In this document: piece after piece, positions 38,357 to 47,363 of the stretch
Layout: every line of letters starts with the position of its first letter
How positions within the stretch are numbered: the first letter of the stretch is position 1
Assembly: GCF_001189955.1 (NCBI RefSeq)
Contig: NZ_LFLT01000004.1
Location: 1 to 64,000, forward strand
Direction: 5' to 3'
Source: Herbaspirillum chlorophenolicum
GTDB lineage: Bacteria; Pseudomonadota; Gammaproteobacteria; Burkholderiales; Burkholderiaceae_D
Length of the DNA: 64,000 nt
Position numbers and translations under genes: made by a program
Notes under the pieces: generated by a model
What the model was told of the DNA's origin: nothing
The model's database searches: none
The model's input: the letters and a program-made list of their open reading frames with translations, nothing else

Positions 38357-40128
38357 TGAAAAACGGCGCCGCGATGAATTCCACCGCCACCACTGCCATG
38401 CCCGACCTGGGTACGCCGAGCCTGCACAGCGGCGGGGCCAATGCCGTCAATCGGACGCAGGGCAAGGCAGACCGCAGCCAATTATTGGTTACCGGCCTCA
38501 AGTGGCTATTGCTGGCCGTTCTGCTGCTGGGGATGGCCGGCCCGCTGGTCTTCATCCTGATGCAGGCAGTGCTCACACCGGAAGGCCGCTGGGCCGGCTT
38601 GCAGCCGTTCACCGCACTGTTCTCCAATATCAATTTCCTGCCGATGCTGGGCCGCAGCCTGTGGGTGTCTTTTTCCACCGCGCTGGTCACGGTGCCGTTG
38701 GCCTATATTTTTGCCTACGCCCTGCAGCGCACCTGCATCCCGCTCAAACCGGTGTGGCGCGGCATCGGGCTCTTGCCGCTGCTGGCGCCGTCGCTGTTGC
38801 CGGGCATCGCGCTGATCTACCTGTTCGGCAACCAGGGCCTGTTCAAGGAATGGATGGACGGCAGCATCTACGGTTTCTGGGGCATCCTGCTGGGCGAAGT
38901 GTTCTACACCTTCCCGCATGCGCTGATGATCTTGCTCTCAGCCTTGTCGCAAGCGGATGGCCGTCTGTACGACGCCGCCGCCGCCATGGGCTCGTCGCGC
39001 TGGCGCACCTTCAAGAGCGTCACCCTGCCGGCCACGCGCTATGGCATCTTCGGCGCGTTCTGCCTGGTATTTACGCTCACCATCACCGATTTCGGCGTCC
39101 CCAAGATCGTCGGCGGCGCCTACAGCGTGCTGGCGGTGGAAGCCTACAAGGCAGTGGTCGGCCAGCAGCAGTTCGGCCGCGGCGCGCTGATCGGCCTGTT
39201 GCTGCTGGTGCCGGCGGTGCTCACCTTTGCTGTCGACGCCTGGCTGCAGCGCCGCCAGCGCGCCCAGATGAGCAGCCGCTCCGAATCCTATGTGCCGCGC
39301 CCGGACTGGCGCCGCGACGGCGCCAACCTGATGGCAGTGACCATCCTCGCCGCCGCCATCCTGATCATGATCGCAGTCGCCATCGGCGCCTCGCTGGTCA
39401 AGCTGTGGCCCTATAACCTGCAGCTCACGCTGCAGCACTACGACTTCGACAACATGGACGGCGGCGGCTGGCTGGCCTACTGGAACAGCCTCAGGCTGGC
39501 CTGCGGCACCAGCATCGCCGGCACCCTCGTGATCTTCACCGGCGCCTGGCTGATGGAAAAGACGCGCGGCCCGGCCTTGCTCGGCCCGATGCTGCGATTC
39601 CTGTGCTTCCTGCCGATGGCAGTGCCCGGCCTGGTGCTGGGCCTGGGCACCCTGCTGTTCTTCAACCATCCCGCCAACCCGTTCAATTTCCTGTACGGCA
39701 CGATGGCGCTGCTGGTGGTGTGTTCGGTGGTGCACTTCTACACCACCGCCCACCTGACCGCCGTCACCGCGCTCAAGCAGCTCGATCCTGAATTCGAAGC
39801 CGCCTCGCTGTCGCTGAAGGTGCCCTTGCTCAAGACCTTCGTGCGCATCACCGTGCCACTGTGCCTGCCGGCGCTGCTGGAGATCTTCCGCTACCTGTTC
39901 GTGTCGTCGATGACGACGGTTTCGGCGGTGATCTTCCTGTACCGCCCAGACACCGTGCTGGCCTCGGTCGCCGTACTCAACATGGACGACGCCGGCGATG
40001 TCGGCCCGGCCGCGGCGATGTCGACGCTGATCCTGCTGACCTCGGCCGCCGCCTCGCTGCTGATGCACGCCGCCGGCAGCCGCTGGATTGCCCGTGCCCA
40101 GGCGTGGCGCGGCGCACGCGCCCATTGA
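38356..40128 (+). CDS. ABC transporter permease, two fused modules (PhnU/PhnV type)
   Basis: 590 residues with about twelve membrane segments. It is a tandem fusion of two binding-protein-dependent permease modules. The EAA loop of module one lies near 'LYDAAAAMGSSRWRTFKSVT', and that of module two near 'QLDPEFEAASLSLKVPLLKT' followed by 'FVRITVPLCLP'. Such double permeases occur in PhnV/FbpB-type importers. The ATG at 38356 overlaps the TGA of the ATPase gene by one base, so the two are translationally coupled. The N-terminal about 40 residues are polar and probably cytoplasmic. Confidence 0.85.
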
Positions 40129-40195
40129 TCCAAACCTTGTTTTCCATCCGGCGTTCTACGGACGCTATTTCAACCCAGCCCATCCAAAGGCCATC

Positions 40196-41230
40196 ATGAA
40201 AAAAACCAAGCTGTTCAAACTGCTCGCATCGGTCATCGGCGCCGGCATGCTGTTCTCGGCACAGGCCGCGCATGCCGCCACCACGCTGACGGTCTATACC
40301 GCCCTCGAAGCGGACCAGATCAAGGCTTACCAGGCCGCTTTCCAGAAGGCCAACCCGGATATCGAAATCAAGTGGGTACGCGACTCCACCGGCATCGTCA
40401 CCGCCAAGCTGCTGGCTGAAAAGGCCAACCCGCAAGCCGACGTGATCTGGGGCCTGGCCGCCACCAGCCTGGCCATGCTGGACAAGGAAGGCATGCTGAC
40501 CCCATACGCCCCCAAGACCCTGTCCAACATCGAAGCCAAGTACCGCAGCGCCGCCAATCCACCGGCCTGGGTCGGCATGGACGTGTGGGCTTCGGCGATC
40601 TGCTTCAACACCGTGGAAGCGCAAAAACTGGGCCTGCCCAAGCCGACTTCCTGGGCCGACCTGACCAAGCCGGTCTACGCCGGCAAGATCGTGATGCCGC
40701 ACCCGGCCTCCTCCGGCACCGGTTACCTGGACGTGTCCGCCTGGCTGCAAATGATGGGCGAAGACAAGGGCTGGGCCTACATGGACGCCTTGCACAAGAA
40801 CATCGGCCAGTACACCCACTCCGGTTCCAAGCCCTGCAAGCAGGCTGCCACCGGCGAGTTCCCGATCGGCATCGCGTTTGAATACCGCGCCGTGAAGACC
40901 AAGAAGGAAGGCGCGCCGATCGACGTGATCCTCCCGTCCGAAGGACTGGGCTGGGACATCGAAGCCACTGCCATCGTCAAGGGCACCAAGAACCTGGAAG
41001 CCGCGAAAAAACTGGCCGACTTCTCCGCCAGCAAGGAAGCCATGACCTTGTACGAGAAGAACTTCGCAGTGGTCGCCATGCCTGGCATCGCCAAGCCGGA
41101 CGAGCTGCTGCCGGCCGACTACGAAAAGCGCCTGGTCAAGAACGACTTCACCTGGGCCAGCACCAACCGCGACCGCATCCTGACCGAGTGGAGCAAGCGC
41201 TACGAAAGCAAGGCTGAGAAGAAGCAATAA
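40196..41230 (+). CDS. phnS: Periplasmic binding protein, 2-aminoethylphosphonate (PhnS) type
   Basis: 344 residues. Signal peptide ending at 'AAHA' (about residue 25), then 'TLTVYTALEADQIKAYQAAF', a start shared by PhnS and Fe3+-binding (FbpA-like) proteins of the SBP_bac_6/8 group. 'SSGTGYLDVSAWLQMMGE' and 'AFEYRAVKTKKEGAPIDVIL' line the cleft. It captures ligand for the permease encoded 67 bases upstream. Ligand assignment as an aminophosphonate is an inference from the operon; ferric iron is less likely because the Tyr pair of FbpA proteins is not evident. Confidence 0.82.
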   Translation: MKKTKLFKLLASVIGAGMLFSAQAAHAATTLTVYTALEADQIKAYQAAFQKANPDIEIKWVRDSTGIVTAKLLAEKANPQADVIWGLAATSLAMLDKEGMLTPYAPKTLSNIEAKYRSAANPPAWVGMDVWASAICFNTVEAQKLGLPKPTSWADLTKPVYAGKIVMPHPASSGTGYLDVSAWLQMMGEDKGWAYMDALHKNIGQYTHSGSKPCKQAATGEFPIGIAFEYRAVKTKKEGAPIDVILPSEGLGWDIEATAIVKGTKNLEAAKKLADFSASKEAMTLYEKNFAVVAMPGIAKPDELLPADYEKRLVKNDFTWASTNRDRILTEWSKRYESKAEKKQ

Positions 41231-41384
41231 GCCGCACAGTAACAAGGTAGTACAACCTGCGCCACCGCTCGGTGGCGCAGGCCGCGAGAGGAACAGCAGC
41301 AACCGACGGGTGACGCCAGAGCGCCCGCTTAGAACCTGGTACGCAACAACGACATCTTTGCAAACAGAATCAGATGGAGCATTT

Positions 41385-42575
41385 ATGAACAGCACCGATC
41401 CCCACCACTTCGACCTGGCCGTGGTCGGCTCCGGTATCCTCGGCCTGGCGCACGCCTACGCCGCCGTCAAGCGCGGCCTGCGCGTGGCCGTATTCGAGCG
41501 CACCGGTACTCCGCTGGGCGCATCGATCCGCAATTTCGGCATGGGCCTGGTCACCGGCCAGCCGCCCGGCATCATGCTGGACCTGGCCCGCGAAAGCCGC
41601 GAACTGTGGCTCCACCTGTCGACACGCGCCAATTTCAGCGCGCGCGAAGCCGGCACCCTGCTGTTCGCCCGCACCGAAGCCGAACGTGACGTGCTGCAGG
41701 AATTCATGATCGTGCGCGCACGCCAATATGAATACCGCGCCTCGCTGCTGCAAGGCGACAAGCTCAACACCCTCTACAACGGCCGTTTCAGCCATCATCT
41801 CGCAGCCCTGCATGGCACCGAAGACCTGCAGCTGTATTCACGCGAAGCCATGCCGGCCCTGGTGGCCTACCTGCATTCGCAGGGCGTGCATTTCCGCTTC
41901 AATACGCTGGTGCATGGCGTGGGCGATGGACACATCTCCAGCACCGCCGGCGAATTCCGCGCCGAACGCGTGATCATCTGTTCCGGCCATGACTACCAGA
42001 CCCTGTTCGCCGACAAGCTGCAAGCGATGAACCTGAAGCAATGCCGCCTGCAGATGCTGCGCGTGAAGACCGAAGACGCGCTGCCGCTGACGCACGCCGT
42101 GCTGACCGGCCTCTCCTGCACCCACTACGGCGCCTTCTCCGACCTGCCCACCGCGCGTGCGGTGCATGCCGAAATCGACCAGACCGCGCCGCTGCTCAAC
42201 AAGCACGGCATCCATCTGCTGGTCAGCCCGACGCCCTACCAGGAACTGATCATCGGCGATTCGCACTACTACGGCACCGACTCTCCGCCTTTCAACAGCG
42301 AAGAGATCGACCAGTTGATGATCGGCCTGGCCGAACATACGCTGGCCACGCGCGTACAGGTGCTCGAACGCTGGCAAGGCGTGTACGGCAGCAAGGGCCC
42401 GGGTCCGTTCTCGGCACTGCCGATCGATGACAAGACCACGGCCGTGCTGATGCACACCGGTATCGGCATGAGCGTCGGCCTCGGGTTGGGCGAGCGCGTG
42501 ATGAAGGCGCTGCTGGCCGGTGATGCCCTGCCCTCGGGCAACGCCGTCGTAGCGCCGGTCACGGCGCTGGCATAA
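41385..42575 (+). CDS. FAD-dependent oxidoreductase of the phosphonate-associated TIGR03364 (HpnW/PbfD) group
   Basis: 396 residues. N-terminal FAD motif 'LAVVGSGILGLAHAYAAVKR' followed by 'LGASIRNFGMGLVTGQPPG', and a C-terminal 'MHTGIGMSVGLGLGERVMKA' that closes the FAD site. The 'SIRNFG' sequence and location after an AEP-type transporter match the TIGR03364 group, whose members are linked to phosphonate use. As I recall, some have been shown to oxidise N-methylated or free 2-aminoethylphosphonate to phosphonoacetaldehyde. So the likely role is oxidative removal of the amine from an imported aminophosphonate. It is the last gene of the operon, 154 bases after the binding-protein gene, with ATGGAGC before the ATG. 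A long inverted repeat follows. Confidence 0.8.
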   Translation: MNSTDPHHFDLAVVGSGILGLAHAYAAVKRGLRVAVFERTGTPLGASIRNFGMGLVTGQPPGIMLDLARESRELWLHLSTRANFSAREAGTLLFARTEAERDVLQEFMIVRARQYEYRASLLQGDKLNTLYNGRFSHHLAALHGTEDLQLYSREAMPALVAYLHSQGVHFRFNTLVHGVGDGHISSTAGEFRAERVIICSGHDYQTLFADKLQAMNLKQCRLQMLRVKTEDALPLTHAVLTGLSCTHYGAFSDLPTARAVHAEIDQTAPLLNKHGIHLLVSPTPYQELIIGDSHYYGTDSPPFNSEEIDQLMIGLAEHTLATRVQVLERWQGVYGSKGPGPFSALPIDDKTTAVLMHTGIGMSVGLGLGERVMKALLAGDALPSGNAVVAPVTALA

Positions 42576-43086
42576 GGACGCAACCCGGTGCCGCTCAACG
42601 CGCATTGAAACGCGATGCACGGCACCGGGTCCTGACCTTCATCAGGACGACATGCAAGAGAAGCCCCGGCATCAGGCTTCGCCAACAATATTGATGGCCA
42701 AGAAATTCCCCGTCTGCACTCCCGCTCCAGCCGCTGCACCGCAAAAGCCCTTTCCGCCTGAGGTGCATGCCCAGCATGGCCTCCCCATGCTGCATCGCAA
42801 CCAATTCCGCCGCTCTTTTCCTGTAAGCCTGTGTAAGTTTCAAGCAAGTCCTGCGTAAGTTTTGAGTCGCACACTCGGCGCGTGGACAAGTGGGCCATTA
42901 CGCAAGCAATGCGGAACGAATATCGCAGTTTGTGTATGGATCGGTTGACGGTTACCGCAGGGGCGGAATCGTCGGCGGATTCAAAAACGGGGATGGCGTC
43001 GCACAGTCATGGCATCTCCACTGCGTTCTTGCATAACGCCCCATTCGGCCATGCATCAGCCAATCAATTAAAACTAGGAGACCAGC
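42576..43086. other. Intergenic region before the MHS transporter
   Basis: 511 bases. It contains the inverted repeat at 42583-42630. Short open frames occur on both strands but lack ribosome binding sites and family features. The promoter of the transporter gene is expected in the last 150 bases; none was clear. Confidence 0.4.
42583..42630 (+). terminator. Long inverted repeat after the FAD oxidoreductase, probable terminator or stabiliser
   Basis: Ten-base perfect arms acccggtgcc (42583-42592) and ggcaccgggt (42621-42630) with a 28-base centre that itself holds cgcatt/aaacgcg-like complementarity. No T run follows, so it may protect the transcript 3' end rather than terminate by itself. 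Confidence 0.5.
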
Positions 43087-44754
43087 ATGACGACAGCATC
43101 AGTCAACACGACTGCGCGCGGCATCACACCTGAGGAGCGCAAGGTCATTTTCGCGTCCTCTCTCGGCACCGTTTTCGAATGGTATGACTTTTACCTGTAC
43201 GGCTCGCTGGCGGCTATTATCGCCAAGCAGTTCTTCGCCGGCACCGACCCCAACACCGCGTTCATCTTCGCGCTGCTGGCGTTTGCCGCGGGCTTCATCG
43301 TGCGCCCGTTCGGCGCACTGGTGTTCGGCCGCCTGGGTGACCTGGTGGGCCGCAAATATACCTTCCTGGTAACCATCCTGATCATGGGCGCGTCGACCTT
43401 CATCGTCGGCATCCTGCCTAACTACAACTCGATCGGCATCACCGCGCCGATCGTCCTGATCATCCTGCGCATCCTGCAAGGTCTGGCGCTGGGTGGTGAA
43501 TACGGCGGCGCCGCCACTTATGTGGCCGAGCACGCGCCGGAAGGCCGCCGCGGAGCCTTCACCGCATGGATCCAGACGACAGCGACCCTGGGTCTGTTCC
43601 TGTCGCTGCTGGTGATCCTGGGTGTGCGCACCTCGGTGGGTGAAGCCGCCTTTGCCGATTGGGGCTGGCGCATTCCGTTCCTGGTCTCCATCCTGCTGCT
43701 GGCCATCTCGGTGTGGATCCGCCTGTCGATGAATGAATCGCCGGCGTTCCTGAAGATGAAGTCCGAAGGCAAGATCTCCAAGGCTCCGCTGACCGAAGCT
43801 TTCGGCCAATGGAAAAACCTGAAGCTGGTGATCCTGGCGCTGATCGGCCTGACCGCCGGCCAGGCTGTGGTGTGGTACACCGGCCAGTTCTACGCGTTGT
43901 TCTTCCTGACGCAATCGCTGAAGGTCGACGGCGCCACCGCCAATATCCTGATCGCACTGGCACTGCTGCTGGCCACGCCGTTCTTCATCTTCTTCGGTTC
44001 GCTGTCCGACAAGATCGGCCGCAAGCCCATCATCCTGGGCGGCTGCCTGATTGCTGCGCTGACCTACTTCCCGATCTTCAGCGGCCTGACCCACTTCGCC
44101 AACCCGGCACTGGAAGCCGCACTGAAGAAGGCTCCGGTGATCGTGACCGCGGACCCGGCAAACTGCCAATTCCAGTTCAACCCGACCGGCACCAAGAAGT
44201 TCACCTCCTCGTGCGACATCGTCAAGGCCAAGCTGTCGGCCGCATCGGTGAACTACGAGAACGTGGCCGGCGCACCGGGTTCGGTGGCCACCATCACGAT
44301 CGGCGACAAGGTCATCACTTCGTATGACGCCGCCACCTTGTCCAAGGAAGAAGCCGCTGAGAAAGACAAGGCCCTGTCCAAGGAACTGGCTGACGACATC
44401 AAGGCCGCAGGCTATCCGAGCAAGGCCGATCCGGATCAGATGAACAAGCCGATGGTCCTGTTGCTGCTGTTCATCCTGGTGCTGTACGTGACCATGGTGT
44501 ACGGCCCGATCGCCGCAGCGCTGGTCGAAATGTTCCCGACCCGCATCCGCTACACCTCGATGTCCATGCCTTACCACATCGGCAATGGCTGGTTCGGCGG
44601 CCTGCTGCCGACTACCTCGTTCGCGCTGGTGGCCTTCAAGGGCGACATCTACTACGGCCTGTGGTACCCGATCGTGATCGCCCTGGCGACCTTCGTGATC
44701 GGTCTGTTCTTTGTGAAAGAAAGCGTTCACAACAACATTTACGCTGCCGACTAA
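43087..44754 (+). CDS. MFS metabolite:H+ symporter (MHS family) with an inserted domain
   Basis: 555 residues, about 110 more than usual. The MHS signature is clear: 'SSLGTVFEWYDFYLYGSLAA' in helix 1, 'RPFGALVFGRLGDLVGRKYT' in loop 2-3, 'LQGLALGGEYGGAATYVAEH' in helix 4, and 'IRYTSMSMPYHIGNGWFGGL' in helix 11. Between helices 8-9 and 10 (about residues 338-452) lies a hydrophilic insert with two Cys (360 and 376), a beta-like stretch and a Lys/Glu/Ala-rich helix. If the helix count is right it faces the periplasm. MHS transporters import dicarboxylates, betaine, proline, shikimate or similar. AGGAGA precedes the ATG; a terminator follows. It is monocistronic. Confidence 0.9.
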   Translation: MTTASVNTTARGITPEERKVIFASSLGTVFEWYDFYLYGSLAAIIAKQFFAGTDPNTAFIFALLAFAAGFIVRPFGALVFGRLGDLVGRKYTFLVTILIMGASTFIVGILPNYNSIGITAPIVLIILRILQGLALGGEYGGAATYVAEHAPEGRRGAFTAWIQTTATLGLFLSLLVILGVRTSVGEAAFADWGWRIPFLVSILLLAISVWIRLSMNESPAFLKMKSEGKISKAPLTEAFGQWKNLKLVILALIGLTAGQAVVWYTGQFYALFFLTQSLKVDGATANILIALALLLATPFFIFFGSLSDKIGRKPIILGGCLIAALTYFPIFSGLTHFANPALEAALKKAPVIVTADPANCQFQFNPTGTKKFTSSCDIVKAKLSAASVNYENVAGAPGSVATITIGDKVITSYDAATLSKEEAAEKDKALSKELADDIKAAGYPSKADPDQMNKPMVLLLLFILVLYVTMVYGPIAAALVEMFPTRIRYTSMSMPYHIGNGWFGGLLPTTSFALVAFKGDIYYGLWYPIVIALATFVIGLFFVKESVHNNIYAAD

Positions 44755-44848
44755 ATCGGGAGTAGATGGTGGGGGCGCCGTCCTGCAGCAGCTTGGGTTG
44801 CGCAGGACGGCGAGATCAAAAGCAAACAATTATTCCTTCAATCGTTGG

Positions 44849-44883
44849 GCCGATCGGAACCGGATATCCGATCGGCTTTTTTA
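44849..44883 (+). terminator. Terminator of the MHS transporter gene
   Basis: Ten-base perfect stem gccgatcgga/tccgatcggc with an eight-base loop and a T run. The T run overlaps the stop codon of the convergent LysR gene. A second inverted repeat (cgccgtcctgc/gcaggacggcg) precedes it at about 44769-44814. Confidence 0.85.
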
Positions 44884-45828
44884 TTTGGCGCCGCGCTTGC
44901 CTGCCGGCGGCCGCCCTTTCTCCGCATTTCCCATTTCCGCTGTCGCTTTCTCTTCCACCAACGCCAGCAAGCCCTGCGCCGCGATCGACAGACTGCGTTC
45001 CTTGGGCGTGACGATCAGGAGCGGCCGCACCAGCTCCGGCGCATCCAGCGGGATCGCCACCAGATTGGGAAGGCGAAACTGGAACAGCGTCAACTCAGGC
45101 ACCACGCTCACGCCAAGGCCACTTTCGATCAGCGCCGCCACCGTCGCCAGATGCTCCACTTCGAGCCCGGTGTTGACTGTCCCGCTGGGATGCAGCATCG
45201 CATCCAGATGCTGGCGCACGCTGGTCGAGCGCGCCAGGTGGATCAGCTCGCAGCCGGCCAGTTGGCTTATCTTGATGCGCCGTTTGCCGGCCAGCTTATG
45301 GTCGCGCCGGCACACCAGATAGAACGGATCGGAGCATAGCGGCCGGGTATCGAACTCCAGGAGATTGGGACCCGGTGCGGTCAACGCAATATCGGCCTTG
45401 CCGTGGCGCAGCAGGTCCAGGCAATGGTCTGAAATGGCGTCGAACAATTCCACCGTCACCCCCGGATAGAGCCGTCGGTACTCCGCCAGCACCGGCGGCA
45501 GCCAGCCGGCCGCCAGCGAAGGCAATGCGGCAATGGCGACCCGGCCCTTGCGGCGCGCCACATAGTCGCTCATGTTGGAGAAAGCCGATTCGATATCGGC
45601 CACCAGTTGGCGCGCCACCTCCACGAACAGTTCCCCTTCCGGCGTGAGCGTCACATTGCGCGTGTCGCGCTCGAACAGCCGGGCGCCGGCAGCGGCTTCC
45701 AGCTTCTGGATCATCACGCTGAACGCCGACTGCGAAACATGGCAGCGCTCGGCCGCATGGCCGAAATGGCGGCAGTCGGCCAGCGCCAGGAAGGCCTGCA
45801 GCAGGCGGGTCGAGATGTTGGTTTGCAT
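44881..45828 (-). CDS. LysR-type regulator divergent from the CitMHS/AtuA operon
   Basis: 315 residues from the ATG at 45828. Helix-turn-helix in residues 8-65 ('FLALADCRHFGHAAERCHVS', 'QSAFSVMIQKLEAAAGARLF'), then a LysR effector domain. The frame is open 15 codons upstream, but the LysR start is at MQTNIS. It diverges from the citrate-type transporter across 188 bases, the standard arrangement for a LysR activator of its neighbour, so I infer it senses the transported carboxylate or a product. Its C-terminus is unusually long, basic and polar ('KGRPPAGKRGAK'). Confidence 0.87.
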   Translation of the reverse strand: MQTNISTRLLQAFLALADCRHFGHAAERCHVSQSAFSVMIQKLEAAAGARLFERDTRNVTLTPEGELFVEVARQLVADIESAFSNMSDYVARRKGRVAIAALPSLAAGWLPPVLAEYRRLYPGVTVELFDAISDHCLDLLRHGKADIALTAPGPNLLEFDTRPLCSDPFYLVCRRDHKLAGKRRIKISQLAGCELIHLARSTSVRQHLDAMLHPSGTVNTGLEVEHLATVAALIESGLGVSVVPELTLFQFRLPNLVAIPLDAPELVRPLLIVTPKERSLSIAAQGLLALVEEKATAEMGNAEKGRPPAGKRGAK

Positions 45829-45846
45829 GGTTGTCCGGAAGATGTC

Positions 45847-45862
45847 GATTAATCTGATAATC
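45847..45862. promoter_or_regulatory. Inverted repeat in the LysR/CitMHS divergent region, possible LysR box
   Basis: GATTA-N6-TAATC, 19 bases upstream of the LysR start. Its position suits autoregulation and shared control, but the match to the T-N11-A LysR consensus is only approximate. Confidence 0.35.
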
Positions 45863-46016
45863 CGATCAATCAATCGAAAAAATCAACTTTACAACAAAAT
45901 TAGCCAAAACCTACACTCGCAGTGCTTTCACTATGCGCCCGACCCGTACAGAAGAATCAAGCCCGGCCGTAGTGGAAATCGAATAAGAACAGCCACTAAA
46001 AATCCTGGAGACACGC

Positions 46017-47318
46017 ATGCTTGCCCTGCTCGGCTTTGTCACGATCGTCCTGTTGTTCACCGCCATCCTCACCAAGAAGATGTCGCCGCTGGTGGCGCTG
46101 ATCGCCATTCCCATCGTCGCGGCCCTGGTAGGCGGCTTCGGATTGCAGACCTCAAAATTCATTGTCTCCGGCGTGACCTCGATCGCACCGGTGGCCGGCA
46201 TGTTTGTCTTTGCCATCCTGTTCTTCGGCATCGTCACCGATGCCGGCATGCTCGATCCCATCATCAGCCGCATCCTCAAGACCGTCGGCAGCCGCCCCTC
46301 GCGCATCGTGCCCGGCACTGCCCTGCTGGCGCTGCTGATCCACCTGGACGGCTCCGGCGCGGTGACCTTCCTGATCACCATCCCGGCCATGCTGCCGCTG
46401 TACGACCGCCTGGGCATCGACAAGCGCATCCTGGCTTGCGTGGCCTCGATGGCGGCCGGCGTCAACTTCCTGCCGTGGACCGGCCCGATGATCCGCGCCT
46501 CGGCGGCGCTGCATATCCCGGTGTCCGACATCTTCACCCCGCTCATCCCCATCCAGCTGGTCGGCCTGACCTTTGTCTTCATCGCGTCTTACCTGCTGGG
46601 CCTGAAGGAAGAACGCCGCCTGGGCCTGGGCAAGGGGTCGAACGTGGGCTTTGTGCAGCAGCATGAACTGACCGAAGAACAGAAAAAGATCCGCCGCCCG
46701 CAAAACTTCTGGATCAACATCGTGCTGACCGTGTTCGTGCTGGGCGTGATGATCAGCGGCAAGGTCGATCCGGTGGTGATGTTCATGATCGGCGTGGTGT
46801 TGGCGCTGATGATCAACTACCGCGACGTCAACATGCAGCGCGCCCGTATCGACGCGCATGCCAAGGCGGCGCTGCTGATGGCCAGCATCCTGTTCGCCGC
46901 CGGCGTGTTCACCGGCATCATGACCAAGTCCGGCATGCTCACCGCCATGGCCAAGACCGCAGTGGGCTTCGTGCCGCCCGAGATGGCCGGACATATCCCG
47001 GTGGTGCTGGGTGTCCTGTCGATGCCGCTGTCGCTGCTGTTCGATCCGGACTCGTTCTACTTCGGCGTGCTGCCGGTGATCGCGGAAGTCAGCCACATGC
47101 TGGGCGTACCGACCATCCAGGTGGCGCAGGCCGCATTGCTGGGCCAGATGACCACCGGCTTCCCGGTCAGCCCGCTCACACCTGCGACCTTCCTGGTGTG
47201 CGGCCTGGCCGGCATCGAACTGGCCGACCACCAGAAATACACCATCCCGTTCCTGTTCGGCGCATCGGTCGTCATGACCATCGCCTGCGTGGTGATGGGC
47301 CTGTTCCCGCTGTTCTAA
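46017..47318 (+). CDS. CitMHS-family citrate/carboxylate transporter
   Basis: 433 residues with about eleven membrane segments. 'LGFVTIVLLFTAILTKKMSP' at the N-terminus, 'IHLDGSGAVTFLITIPAMLP', 'MAAGVNFLPWTGPMIRASAA' and the C-terminal 'GFPVSPLTPATFLVCGLAGI' are typical of the citrate-Mg2+:H+ symporters (CitM/CitH). A good ribosome binding site (TGGAGACAC) precedes the ATG. It is the first gene of a likely three-gene operon with the split AtuA pair, and divergent from a LysR regulator. The true substrate may be another di- or tricarboxylate. Confidence 0.9.
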   Translation: MLALLGFVTIVLLFTAILTKKMSPLVALIAIPIVAALVGGFGLQTSKFIVSGVTSIAPVAGMFVFAILFFGIVTDAGMLDPIISRILKTVGSRPSRIVPGTALLALLIHLDGSGAVTFLITIPAMLPLYDRLGIDKRILACVASMAAGVNFLPWTGPMIRASAALHIPVSDIFTPLIPIQLVGLTFVFIASYLLGLKEERRLGLGKGSNVGFVQQHELTEEQKKIRRPQNFWINIVLTVFVLGVMISGKVDPVVMFMIGVVLALMINYRDVNMQRARIDAHAKAALLMASILFAAGVFTGIMTKSGMLTAMAKTAVGFVPPEMAGHIPVVLGVLSMPLSLLFDPDSFYFGVLPVIAEVSHMLGVPTIQVAQAALLGQMTTGFPVSPLTPATFLVCGLAGIELADHQKYTIPFLFGASVVMTIACVVMGLFPLF

Positions 47319-47363
47319 GCGGCGGCGGAAAGCAATTTGTCTTGCACGGAATTGGATAGCGGC

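Noticed and set aside
42595-42858. Short open frames on both strands after the FAD oxidoreductase
   Set aside because: They overlap each other and an inverted repeat, lack ribosome binding sites, and have no conserved features.
43099-44829. 576-codon minus-strand frame opposite the MHS transporter
   Set aside because: Same antisense artefact; the plus-strand protein has clear MHS motifs and a ribosome binding site.
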